Positions 10,901-20,120 of a stretch of DNA of 64,000 bases are shown here, one piece after another; position 1 is the stretch's first letter, and each line of letters starts with the position of its first letter. The notes under the pieces are model-generated. The model saw nothing but the letters and a program-made list of their open reading frames with translations. It did not search any database and was not told the DNA's origin. The stretch is from Sorghum bicolor (lineage: Eukaryota; Streptophyta; Magnoliopsida; Poales; Poaceae). Where the stretch lies: contig NC_012877.2 in assembly GCF_000003195.3 (NCBI RefSeq), forward strand, positions 25,563,838-25,627,837, written 5' to 3'. A program made the position numbers and the translations under genes.

Positions 10901-11129
10901 CTTCGAACACGCGTACGAGTGCGACGTCGAGTGCGTCGAGTACGGGGAGGCGGTCGAGAGCTCCACCGAGCTCGTTGCGAAGCTCGAAGCCATGGCCGCT
11001 GAGGCTCCAGAACCTAAACGTCATGCGGGCAGCTTCGAGGCGGCGGAAGGAACTAAGAAGATCCCGCTCGACCCCAACAACTCCGACGGCAAGGTGCTGA
11101 CAATCAGCACCGACCTCGACCCCAAATAG
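7977..11129 (+). CDS. gag-pro: Gag-protease polyprotein of the Tat element
   Basis: Open from the first ATG after the PBS (7,977) to TAG at 11,127-11,129, 1,050 codons. The first ~480 residues are charged and disordered. A retrotransposon Gag domain follows at about residues 490-660 (starts SIAKYNGETKPELWL), then a Cys/His motif CPYHKGGANHKLKDC near 10,170-10,212. The retropepsin domain has catalytic motif DGGSS (Asp codon at 10,569, residue ~865) and the C-terminal IIGRPGYAKF; DGGS in place of DTG/DSG is usual in Tat elements. Gag forms the virus-like particle and protease matures it. The TAG is in the same frame as pol, so pol would need readthrough, or the copy is defective. Confidence 0.9.
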   Translation: MATPASPLPRSTVIWFGSLEFMSTGSGYDMILLSVKGPGEVRVTPARSKAPRRPHHHASPPKKRRGLNHRGPSASARPATRARQDVGHKAATPRDRATSTTTQHHATTGGDASRAPSPTAARLLPHGLFSPRAALPFGLDNAAASLAKTIRPNAQTHVERPMVIPRSSEEQRPTSELPDLSRVRGLRRLGPGRYSITSLGQRWSEEGRECSHTAEPDSDSETDSYDPTRECYHLDGAAETTDETRDAAAGGRAPATQEDPRTPGNDERLDPLPQEDRTAQLAQLRELKMKLDEDRERLVLLEQILEQDLPYPPGGSVRRRAREVHRQIVGDTEAEQPVGRFPRAGQNVVAATMLLRNMPEPSNSQARRIRDEVQTLLQVAAVQQAESSASRRRGAATEKRGEQPLIEEEVSVQQQPPPRGRKIALILPADNQRRHDARHDVKENRRRRHGDAEERGYSAHRGGRYDSDEDRVAPEPPGPRVFSRAIRSTPLPSPFRPPTSIAKYNGETKPELWLADFRLACQLGGARGDDRAIIRQLPLFLSDTTRRWLEELPANQIHNWVDLVRVFEGNFKGTYIRLENSWDLSKCKQKSGETLREYARRFSKQRTELPHIPDHDVILAFVSGTTSRDLVRELGRNRPQTVDELMDVVANYAAGEEAVGAFFSSEGRKGKQPVDEDGTSGRGLKKNKKKQKVRQFHQGDSGDDLVATMDRKKPRGPPEGGIFDKMLEEPCPYHKGGANHKLKDCRMLRKHFDGQGLKKDARDDSKKEKAGGKEDNKDDDGFPAVHDCYMIYGGPSTQLTARQRKRERREVFAARMAVPQYLSWSSTPITFDREDHPDKVVAPGVYPLVVDPIIVNTRLSKVLMDGGSSLNIIYLETLDLLGIDRGRLQPSAGGFHGVVPGKKALPVGRIDLPVCFGTAANFRKETLTFEVVGFRGTYHAIIGRPGYAKFMAIPNYTYLKLKMPGPKGVITISSSFEHAYECDVECVEYGEAVESSTELVAKLEAMAAEAPEPKRHAGSFEAAEGTKKIPLDPNNSDGKVLTISTDLDPK
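11127..11129 (+). other. In-frame TAG between protease and reverse transcriptase
   Basis: Reads CCC AAA TAG GAA GCC in the gag-pro-pol frame; both sides remain open for over 1,000 codons. It lies in the protease-RT linker, where a single stop could either be a loss-of-function mutation or limit pol by readthrough. The 3' context GAA GCC does not resemble the strong CAATTA readthrough signal. Confidence 0.9.
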
Positions 11130-14100
11130 GAAGCCGTGCTCGTCGACTTTCTCCGTGCGAATGCTGATATGTTTGCATGGAGTCCCTCGGATATGCCGGG
11201 CATACCGAGGGAAGTCGCCGAGCACTCCTTGGAGATTCGAGCCGGTTCCAAGCCAGTGAAGCAGCGGTTGCGCCGATTCGACGAGGAAAAGCGCAAGATC
11301 ATTGGCGAGGAAGTCCACAAGCTTTTGACGGCCGGATTCATCAAGGAGGTTCATCATCCTGACTGGTTAGCGAACCCTGTATTAGTTAAGAAAAAGAATG
11401 GGAAAATGAGGATGTGTGTCGATTATACTAGTTTGAATAAAGCATGTCCGAAAGTTCCTTTTCCGTTACCACGCATTGATCAGATTGTCGATTCTACCGC
11501 GGGATGTGAAACCCTTTCTTTCCTTGATGCTTATTCTGGTTATCACCAAATAAAAATGAAAGAGTCCGACCAGCTCGCGACCTCTTTCATCACGCCTTTC
11601 GGGATGTATTGCTACGTGACCATGCCATTTGGGCTTCGAAACGCGGGAGCCACGTATCAACGCTGCATGCTCCACGTATTTGGCGAACATATAGGTTCAA
11701 CGGTCGAGGCCTACGTCGACGACATTGTCGTCAAGTCAAAGCAACGAGGAGACCTGATCCAGGACCTCGAGGTTGCTTTCAGCTGCTTACGCACCACCCG
11801 GATCAAGCTTAATCCCGAGAAGTGCGTTTTCGGCGTGCCTCGAGGCATGCTCTTAGGATACATTGTTTCACAGCGCGGTATCGAGGCCAACCCCGAGAAA
11901 GTCTCGGCCATCACGAAAATGGGGCCAATCCGAGACATCAAGGGTGTCCAGAGAGTCACGGGGTGCCTGGCGGCTCTGAGCCGTTTCATCTCGAGACTAG
12001 GAGAAAAGGCATTACCATTATATCGACTCCTGAAGAAGGTCGAGCGTTTTTCTTGGACCCCCGAGGCCGAGGAAGCACTTGAAAAGCTGAAAAAGACGCT
12101 GACTTCGGCACCAGTCCTGGTTCCACCTCAACCTGCGGAACCGCTTCTCCTCTACGTCGCGTCGACGACCCAGGTCGTCAGCGCGGCGGTGGTGGTCGAA
12201 AGACAAGAGGAGGGTCACGCGCTGCCAGTCCAAAGGCCGGTCTATTTCGTCAGCGAGGTGCTTTCGGAGACCAAGACGCGTTACCCCCAAATCCAGAAGC
12301 TGACCTACGCCGTAATCCTTGCCCGCCGTAAATTACAGCATTATTTCCTTGGTCATCCTATCACGGTGGTCTCTTCTTTCCCTTTGGGCGAAATAATCCA
12401 GAGCAAGGAGGCCACGGGAAGGATAGCGAAGTGGTCGGTCGAGCTCATGAGCGAGACTCTCACTTACGCGCCTCGAAAGGCCATCAAATCGCAAGCCCTG
12501 GTAGACTTCGTCGCAGAATGGACGGACTCCCAGCTTCCCCCGACTCAGGTCCAGGCGGAACTGTGGACAATGTATTTCGACGGGTCACTCATGAAAACTG
12601 GGGCCGGGGCCGGCCTACTGTTCATCTCACCCTTGGGCGTCCACATGAGGTACATAATCAGGATTCATTTCGCCGCATCTAACAATGTCGCAGAATATGA
12701 GGCCCTCGTCAACGGTCTCAAGATCGCTATTGAGTTAGGAGTCCGACGCCTCGACGTCCGAGGCGACTCCCAACTCGTCATCGACCAGGTAATGAAAGCC
12801 TCGAGTTGCCATGACCCAAAAATGGAAGCATACTGCAAGGAGGTGCGTCGACTCGAAGACAAATTCCACGGCCTCGAGCTCGTCCATGTCGCTCGACGCT
12901 ACAACGAGGCAGCCGACGAACTCGCCAAGATTGCATCTACCAGAGGCACAGTGCCGTCTGATGTATTCTCAAAGGATCTACACGAGCCATCCGTCGACCT
13001 AGGCACGGGGGCTGGCGCCGATACCACCATCGCCCAACCAACCAATGCTGTCGATGCGCTCTTGATGGAGGAAGAGGTGATGGAAATAGAACGACGACCG
13101 GGTCGACCATTCGATTGGCGCACACCGTTCCTCGACTGCCTTATCCGCGGTGAGTTGCCAGAAGACAGGACGGAAGCTCGTCGTATCGCTCGACGGGCCA
13201 AATCATATGTGATCTATGGTGAAGACAACGAGCTATATCGACGGAGCCCGACGGGGATCTTACAGCGTTGCATCACCATAGAGGAAGGCCGAAAACTCCT
13301 CGACGACCTGCACTCGGGGGCTTGTGGCCACCACGCCGCCCCACGGACCCTTGTAGGAAACGCTTTTCGGCAAGGCTTTTACTGGCCAACGGCCGTGGCG
13401 GATGCCATCGAGCTCGTACGCTCGTGTCATGGATGCCAATTCTACGCCAAACAGACGCACCAGCCCGCCCACGCTCTTCAGATGATCCCCATCACCTGGC
13501 CGTTTGCGGTGTGGGGGCTCGATTTAGTAGGACCTCTACAAAAGGGGAAAGGAGGGTATACCCATTTGCTGGTGTCTATTGACAAGTTCTCCAAATGGAT
13601 CGAGGCTCGACCCATCACTAACATCCGCTCCGAGCAGGCCGTCCTCTTCTTCTCCGACATCATCCACCGATTTGGGATCCCCAATGTCATCATCACCGAC
13701 AACGGCACCCAGTTCACTGGCAGAAAGTTCTTGGATTTCTGCGATCAGCATCACATCCGTGTGAACTGGTCCGCAGTAGCCCACCCTCGAACTAACGGCC
13801 AGGTCGAGCGTGCCAACGGCATGATTTTGCAAGGACTCAAGCCAAGGATCTACAATCGATTGAAGAAATTCGGCAAGAGATGGGTCGAGGAGCTTTCCTC
13901 GGTCCTATGGAGCCTAAGGACAACGCCGAGCAGGGCCACCAAATACACCCCGTTCTTCATGGTCTACGGCTCTGAGGCTATCCTCCCCACAGACCTCGAG
14001 TATGGGTCACCTCGACTCAAGGCTTACAATGAGCAATCGAACAAAGAAGCTCAAGAAAACGCGGTCGACCAACTCGAGGAGGCTCGAGACATGGCCCTCC

Positions 14101-14357
14101 TCAACTCTGCTAGATATCAGCAGAGACTCCGACGCTACCACGACAAGCACGTGCGCAAGAGGGACCTCAACGTAGGCGACCTTGTCCTACGACGCCGGCA
14201 AAGCAACCAAGGACGCCACAAGCTAACCCCACCTTGGGAAGGCCCGTATGTGGTGGCCGAGGTCCTTAAGCCAGGAACGTACAAATTGGCGGACGAAAAG
14301 GGGGCAGTCTTCACCAACGCATGGAACATCGAACAGCTACGTCGATTCTACCCCTAG
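11130..14357 (+). CDS. pol: Pol: reverse transcriptase, two RNase H domains, integrase
   Basis: Continues the gag-pro frame directly after the TAG (no frameshift) and ends TAG at 14,357. The reverse transcriptase contains LDAYSGYHQI, MPFGLRNAGATYQ and the catalytic YVDD (11,712-11,723). A standard Ty3 RNase H follows, then a second RNase H beginning YFDGSLMKTGAGAG (about 12,570-12,960) with GDSQLVIDQV; dual RNase H marks the Tat lineage. Integrase has an HHCC zinc motif ending CHGCQFYAKQ (about 13,420-13,450) and the D,D,E core: LDLVGP, TDNGTQF, VERANG (about 13,518-13,815). A GPY/F-like end (WEGPYVVAEV) precedes the stop. All catalytic residues are intact. A GTG at 11,136 is not a credible independent start. 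Confidence 0.92.
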   Translation, partial: EAVLVDFLRANADMFAWSPSDMPGIPREVAEHSLEIRAGSKPVKQRLRRFDEEKRKIIGEEVHKLLTAGFIKEVHHPDWLANPVLVKKKNGKMRMCVDYTSLNKACPKVPFPLPRIDQIVDSTAGCETLSFLDAYSGYHQIKMKESDQLATSFITPFGMYCYVTMPFGLRNAGATYQRCMLHVFGEHIGSTVEAYVDDIVVKSKQRGDLIQDLEVAFSCLRTTRIKLNPEKCVFGVPRGMLLGYIVSQRGIEANPEKVSAITKMGPIRDIKGVQRVTGCLAALSRFISRLGEKALPLYRLLKKVERFSWTPEAEEALEKLKKTLTSAPVLVPPQPAEPLLLYVASTTQVVSAAVVVERQEEGHALPVQRPVYFVSEVLSETKTRYPQIQKLTYAVILARRKLQHYFLGHPITVVSSFPLGEIIQSKEATGRIAKWSVELMSETLTYAPRKAIKSQALVDFVAEWTDSQLPPTQVQAELWTMYFDGSLMKTGAGAGLLFISPLGVHMRYIIRIHFAASNNVAEYEALVNGLKIAIELGVRRLDVRGDSQLVIDQVMKASSCHDPKMEAYCKEVRRLEDKFHGLELVHVARRYNEAADELAKIASTRGTVPSDVFSKDLHEPSVDLGTGAGADTTIAQPTNAVDALLMEEEVMEIERRPGRPFDWRTPFLDCLIRGELPEDRTEARRIARRAKSYVIYGEDNELYRRSPTGILQRCITIEEGRKLLDDLHSGACGHHAAPRTLVGNAFRQGFYWPTAVADAIELVRSCHGCQFYAKQTHQPAHALQMIPITWPFAVWGLDLVGPLQKGKGGYTHLLVSIDKFSKWIEARPITNIRSEQAVLFFSDIIHRFGIPNVIITDNGTQFTGRKFLDFCDQHHIRVNWSAVAHPRTNGQVERANGMILQGLKPRIYNRLKKFGKRWVEELSSVLWSLRTTPSRATKYTPFFMVYGSEAILPTDLEYGSPRLKAYNEQSNKEAQENAVDQLEEARDMALLNSARYQQRLRRYHDKHVRKRDLNVGDLVLRRRQSNQGRHKLTPPWEGPYVVAEVLKPGTYKLADEKGAVFTNAWNIEQLRRFYP

Positions 14358-14909
14358 AAGTCCTAGATTTACGATCCTACTTTTTGTACGAAGACTTTGT
14401 AAATGAACGCATGAATAAATAAAGTCTTTCCCTCGAGCAGTTTCTTTCTGTACCAAAAATAGTTACGAATTATAGTCTCGACGTTAAAAGGGGATGCCGA
14501 CCATGACCCATCATAGTCCGCACCCCCTCGGGGGCTACCAGAGGGACGACCCCTCCCCAAGCGTCGAAAAAGCCAAAAAGTTTCTCTCTTTCCTACTTAG
14601 TAAACCTTGAACGATCGAGTAGTCGAGGCGCCTCGAGCCCCTCGAGGACCGAAGGATAGCGAGCCTGAGAACACCTACGCCCCCGGGCTATGGAAACTCT
14701 ACTCACTCCCTCACCCTCGAGGCGATCGAAGCTGTGTTTTACGAAAAATCGAACAAGGAACACATGTGTAGGCGCAAAAGAAATAAAAGAACCTCGAGTG
14801 GAAAGACAAACAAACATTTAACAACCACAAAAATACTGTATCGCTTAGAAACAGGATTAACTAAGTTTTATACAAGGGGCCCCAGGCACCCCGAGCAGGC
14901 TCGCAGGCC
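14358..14909 (+). other. Spacer between pol and the antisense gene
   Basis: No coding. A cluster AATAAATAAA at about 14,412-14,421 lies 55 bp after the pol stop and could act as a polyadenylation signal in the sense direction. A copy of the CTCGGGGGCTACC motif seen at the PPT occurs at about 14,528. Sense and antisense transcription units would converge here. Confidence 0.5.
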
Positions 14910-17900
14910 TCAGTCCATGGTACGATCCTCGCCACCCTCACCTCCGCCCGAGCTAGCCTCAGGAGGGAGCACCTCAGGCTCGAAGAGCTTGGCCAACCTT
15001 TCTCCAGGAGCCTCCGCGTCGTCGATCAAGGCATGGAGCCTCTCCTCGTTCTCCGCGTCGGTCTTGGAGATGTCGGTGACGAAGCCATGAGACACCACCT
15101 CCATGTCGTAGGAGAAGCCCGAGCAGACGACCGCCATCGCCCGCTTCACCCCGATGTGGAGGGCATCCCGCACCCGATCTCGCAGCGCTGCGCCTATGTA
15201 GCACAACTGGTCGATCAGGGCGTCGCCTCGGGCGTCCTCCCTCGACTCATCCAAAGGCTCGACCTCCCAAGAGGTCGAGAGATCGCTTATCGCCGTCCGC
15301 ACTCGACGGTTCAAAGCAACCTCAGCCTCGAGTTGAGCCTTGGCGTTGCGAGCCTCGGCTTGGGCGGCCAGGAGTTCGTCTTTGAGCCCTACAAACACCA
15401 ATACAAAGGAGCTTTAGAAAAAACTCAAGCACACCTCGAAAAGGAAATTCGACAAAGGGAACATACCTTTGATGCTCTCCTCTAGAGCCGTGTTCTCGCC
15501 AACCAATCTGGTATTGGCACGCTCGATCTCTCTGTTGGAGCGCGTCAGCTCAGTATTGGCGACGCGGAGATCTTCGATCACCCTGCCAGCCTGAGCGACG
15601 GCTCCACTCTTCTCTAGCAGTTCTCCCTTCAGACGCTCGACGTCGTCAGAGAGACTGCGGGATCGAGCTCGCTCCATCTCGAGGTCTTCGAGGGCTTTCT
15701 TTTTTGCGTCCTCGGCGGCACCCCTGGCGACCTCATTGTCCACGTACGCCACCTTCATCTTCTGGAAGGTATCGCGGAGGGAGTCCAGGTCGGTTTGGAG
15801 AAGGCCCTTCTCCTTGTCCAAGTCCGCAATGATGCCCTTGTGGGACAGGACCTCCTCCCGGGCTCTGGACGCGGCCTCCTCGACCGTAAGAGCCCGCTCC
15901 CGTAGCCGCACCGCCTCCTCCTCCGCCTTCTTCGAGACCTCTCGGGCCTCGGCCAAAGCAGCCTCTCTCACCTTCTTCTCCTCCTCGAGTGCTATAAGAT
16001 CTTTGTAAGCTTTAAGCAGCTTTTCCTGTGACTCGAGGAGTTGATCCTTGAGGAGGGGAAGCTGCTCCCATCCGCCCCTCGTGGCATGTATGAAGCTAGA
16101 TTTGATGCGAGAGGTCTCTTTCATATCCTGCGAATCAGGGGTCAGGGGGATTAGAACACGGAGACCCGAAAGCACCACAACGATTGGAGCTCGAGAAACA
16201 CTTACAAAATAAGCGGGCCCGAGCCCGTTGTTGATGACGTCCGATAGGAGCCCCACCACGTGTTTCATCCAAAGGCGGAGCTCCTCGACGTGCTCCCACT
16301 TCTCGACTTCCTTCTTGTCATCGAGGAAGATATTGGGCTCGGACGGGTCGCTGGAAGCTCGGATACGAATCCGATCGGGGCACCAGTTCTCCATCTCCCG
16401 ATCGGCCCGCACCTTGACGCCGCGGAGGAAGTTCTCGACGGTCTCGAGGGAACCCCCGTGGCGCAAGAACAGGTCGGCGAGGCAAGGGAACCGGCCGTCG
16501 TCGTCCACCGTCTTCCACGTACCGTCCTTGCTCCCAGACGATCCGATCTCGTCTTCCTCAGAGGGAAAACGGTCCTCCCACGCTCGACGCTCCCGGAGGA
16601 ACCCTGGGGCGATCCCGTCCATGCCGTAGAGTGTCCCCTTGATCTCGGACTCGGGGTCGGTAGGGGTGCGCATCATGCAGGCGAGCGCCACCACTCCGTC
16701 CGCTCGCCCCGACTCTGCCCGGATCGCGGCAGGCGCCCCCGGGAGGAGCCACGCTGGGGTAGGAGGCCCGTACACCGGCAAATCTCCCTCTTGATCGCCG
16801 GGCTCTTGCGACGCCAGCGGCGCCGGTTCGGCCAAAATTTGAGGCGGGGGCTCGAGCGGCTCGTTCTCCTGGCCCCCCAGCTGCTGTTGCTGCCCCAGCT
16901 GCTGCTGCTGCTCCTCCTGCTGATGCTGCAGTTGCTCCTCCGGCAGGGGTTGCTGCTGCTGCTGCTCCAGTGACGGCTGCGTCGCCTCGCGCTCCCGCCC
17001 CTCCTCCACCATTTTCCTTTGCGCCTCAAGGACTCGAAGGCCTGCGGGCCAGGGAGTCCGTCCTGCGACGTTGGGAGTCGACGCTTCTTCCTCCATAGGT
17101 CGAGCGCCCCCAGACGCTTCGTTGCCATCAGACGTATCGCTGATGGTGATGGGTTCCCCCTCGACCCCCAATCGAGAGGGCTCGGGGGCTCCCTCTGACG
17201 CTCGCATCTGGGGGGCCGCATCATGAGTCGGTGGCGGCGGAGTAGGCGCGGGACGAGGCAAAGCCATCTCGACGCCGACTGAAGGTTGGGTGCTTGACGG
17301 GCCTACAAAACAAAGGGTGAGGGTCAGACGTTATGATAACCGACGTAAGAATATCGCGACACCCAGGAATTAACTACGAACCTGGTTCCGTGGAGGCGGC
17401 ACCTGTTCTGAGCCTCTTGGCCATCGATGGTTGGGCCTGCTCGAGGGTCCGTTTCAGCCTGAGAAAAAGTCGGCATGTGAGGAAGGGTGAAAGAATGGGG
17501 GGACAAAGACCGCAACAACAAAAGGGCTTACCCCACGGGCAGAACGGCCCGCCTTCCGCCTACCCGACCAGCGGGCCTCGAACCACCCCGCGTCGGGGCG
17601 CTAGGCCCCTCCGGGGCAGAAACTGGCCCAGGTACGTTGGACCCCGCCTGGCGGGCGCCGGGACTCGCGCTCCTACGACCGGCGTTCCCTTTCTCAGAGG
17701 CCGCAACGCGACCGCGAGTTAGCGGCCCCGACGCCCGAGACCTAGCCGGACCGCTCTCCCTGGGCGCCAGGGGAGGGCACGGTGCGTCTTGGCCCGCCTT
17801 GGACGCGGAAGGAGCGTCGGGCCGGGGACGACGAGATCCGCTCGGACCCTCCTCCGGCGCCTCCGTCCGGGGGGCGTCGACATCACCTCGAGGCGGGCCC

Positions 17901-19150
17901 TCGAGGATCCGATCAAGGCGCGACGCCATCCCCTCGGAGTCGTCGCTACTCTCGTCGTCGTCATCGTCATCGTTGGGGGATTCTTCCTCAGGTTCCCCCC
18001 TCTGCCTGGACTTGGCTCGACGCGCCTCTAATGCTTGGCGATCGAGGTTCTTCTTCTTCTCCCCCTTCTTTGCGGAGTCCTTGGCAGACTTCAGCTTCTC
18101 GGCGGATTGGCGCCGCTTGTCGCGATCGACCTCGTCCTCCTTTACCGGAGGCCTCGAGGACCGGACATCAATTCGACCCTGCCAGAACTAAGGTAGACTT
18201 AGAAAAAAGAGAGGGAATAAGGGAAACCCAGAATCGAGGAGGCGTGTAAGAAGAAAGCGTACCAGATCGATCGAGCCTGCGTCAGGCCTCATGGGGAAGC
18301 CGTTGACATGCTCCGGCTTAAAATCACCGGCAATTGCGGCCCTGACTCGGGCCGCGACTTCATCGTCTGCCGGAGGCTCGCTGGACATCCGGCATGCCTC
18401 GAGGTCTCGAGACGAGACGCCAGGGCCCATCTCGTCCATCCTCAGCGGTCGTGACATCAGAGGGAGAACTCTCCGATGATGGACGGCCGAGAGGACAAGG
18501 GCGGCGGTCAAACCTTCCTGGCGAAGCTTCTTCAGGGCGTCGAGGAGAGGGTCGAGCCGAGGCTGATGAGCTTGGACGACGCCGTAAGTCCAGTCCGCTG
18601 GGCGCTCCAAGATCAGACGGCCCGAGTAGGAAGGAAGGAGGTTGTCGTCGTTACGCAGGTAGAACCATTGGGAGTCTCAGCCGGCGTGGTTGGTCGACAA
18701 CCCTACCGGGATGTACTCCCGCGGACGGTCCGTCTTCCCCGTCTTCTGCACCAGATTGAGGCAACCCGCCCGCACGGGTTTCCTCACGCCCGTGGTTCCG
18801 GTGGAGGCGTGAAACAGCTCGCCCCTGTAGAGGTGGAGCCACAGCTCCCAATGCGGCATCATCCCTAGGAAGCCCTCACACACGGCGGCGAAGACCGCCG
18901 CCACGGTGATGGCGTTCGGAGAGAAGTGCTGCAGCTCCACCCCATAATGGAAGCAGAGGGCCCGCATGAAGCGGCTTGGAGGCGCGCCCAGACCGTGGCG
19001 GTGAAACTTGGCGAACGACACCACGTAGCCCTCGGGTGGCTGAGGCGCCCTGTGGCTCGCTGGCGGCGCGATCCACTCTGGCGACGACAGCGAGGTGCGG
19101 CGGCGCAGCAGTCCCTCCTTCTCGAGCTCTAACAGCCGGCGCTCCGTCAT
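14910..19150 (-). CDS. Antisense six-exon gene of the Tat element (gypsy-type 'transposase_28' protein), one nonsense codon
   Basis: Exons on the minus strand: 19,150-18,263; 18,187-17,532; 17,458-17,382; 17,302-16,206; 16,127-15,467; 15,388-14,910. All five introns are GT-AG and 73-79 bp, and the spliced frame stays in register through every junction to a TGA after GEDRTMD (1,286 codons including stop). Exon 1 holds a domain like the 'putative gypsy-type transposon' family (PF04195): FHRHGLGAPPSRFMRALCFHY, then HFSPNAITVAA and PREYIPVGLSTNHAG. Exon 2 is acidic and disordered; exon 4 begins with Pro/Gln-rich sequence; exons 4-6 are heptad-rich coiled coil. An in-frame TGA (18,677-18,679) breaks exon 1 at codon 158. 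Function is unknown; antisense ORFs are recorded in Retand/Grande-type elements. Confidence 0.8.
18677..18679 (-). other. Nonsense TGA in exon 1 of the antisense gene
   Basis: The frame reads NHAG-stop-DSQWFYLRND. Both sides match the domain's continuous reading and no splice sites flank it, so it is a point mutation. It truncates the product after 157 residues unless an intact family member supplies it. Confidence 0.85.
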
Positions 19151-19327
19151 TGACGACGGGCGTCAGTCATCGGCGGCGACGAGTCTTACAGGCATCTCGG
19201 CTAACGGGACGGTGGGTTCGATACGGCTCGAGGCGGCGTAGGCGCGTGAGATGGCAAGAAGGCAAAGGCAGCGAAGGAACAAGAGCAAGAAGGCGGAAGA
19301 GAGAGGAACGGCAGTGCCGCGACGACG

Positions 19328-19335
19328 TATTTATA
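19328..19335 (-). promoter_or_regulatory. TATA box of the antisense gene
   Basis: Minus-strand CTGCCTATAAATACGTCG lies about 178 bp upstream of the antisense ATG at 19,150. TATAAATA is the canonical plant TATA sequence, giving a predicted 5' end near 19,300 and a 5' UTR of about 150 bases. This supports an autonomous promoter inside the retrotransposon, separate from the LTR promoter. Confidence 0.65.
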
Positions 19336-19980
19336 GGCAGCCGTCAGCCAACGGACAGATCCGAGAAGTAAGGTAACCCCCCCCATAAATGCGCCGCCTG
19401 ACAGTTCTCTCTCTCCTCACAGGCCGGACTCTCCGAATTCCTCGCCGATACGGTGTCGTAACGTCATCCGCCTAAAAAGACGCGCCCAACGGGCAGAAAG
19501 GCGAACCGCCACGGCCGTTCCCTTCCCTCGTAAGCCAAGAGACATAACCGCAAAAGTCTCGAGAGGTCGATGGCTGGCCCGCCGAAAGGGTTCGACAGCC
19601 GATCTCGAGCGCCAGAGTCAGGGATCCCCAGCGAGCGGTCGAAGATCGAGGCCCGCCTTGAGGACTTGCTGGCGATGTTCAAGGTAGGGTCGAGACAGTC
19701 GAGAGGAATCCCCCCGAAGGGAGGCATCGAGCCGCTGGACTCTATCGAATGAGACCGGTATCCCCGACCACTTCGACCCTGCTTTATGAGGACGCCTCCG
19801 GGCTACAGCTGACCCCCTCGAAAGGGGCACAGGTTCTCACTTGAACTACCCGCTAGGAACTCAATTTGGGGTGGAAGACGCTCGCTCTATCGAGAGTACG
19901 TCAAAACCCCCGGGCAAAAACGAGCTAGTCAGAACCTTCCACCGCTGGTGTCGAAAGCGTTTCTGCGAATTAGATAACAT

Positions 19981-20015
19981 AACCCTCGAAGGAGTTAAAA
20001 ACTCCTCCGAGGGTT
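19981..20015. repeat. Hairpin 1 upstream of the PPT
   Basis: AACCCTCGAAGGAGTT pairs with AACTCCTCCGAGGGTT around a loop of three A; 15 of 16 positions pair, and the exception is an A-C mismatch. It is followed directly by CGGGGGCTACC. Confidence 0.75.
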
Positions 20016-20076
20016 CGGGGGCTACCCCGCGGGGTTGCTCGCGCGCCCCCACGAAAATTCAACCGTAAATCAAAAA

Positions 20077-20108
20077 CCTCCATTCGAGCGCTAGCGCTCA
20101 AATGGAGG
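20077..20108. repeat. Hairpin 2 overlapping the PPT
   Basis: CCTCCATTCGAGCGCT pairs with AGCGCTCAAATGGAGG; nearly perfect with no loop. Its right arm forms the beginning of the purine-rich tract abutting the 3' LTR. Confidence 0.75.
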
Positions 20109-20120
20109 CTCGGGGGCTAC
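20101..20120 (+). other. Polypurine tract region of the Tat element
   Basis: AATGGAGGCTCGGGGGCTAC abuts the 3' LTR (TGTCGAGGG at 20,121). It primes plus-strand synthesis. Confidence 0.7.

Larger units (their letters stand above)
19151..20120. other. 3' internal region of the Tat element before the 3' LTR
   Basis: No coding recognised. It contains the antisense promoter, then two perfect or near-perfect hairpins just before the polypurine tract (19,981-20,015 and 20,077-20,108). Both are followed by the motif CGGGGGCTAC. Confidence 0.6.

Noticed and set aside
11136..11138. GTG as a start codon for a separate pol ORF
   Set aside because: A plant element would not initiate there; the frame is continuous with gag-pro except for the TAG.
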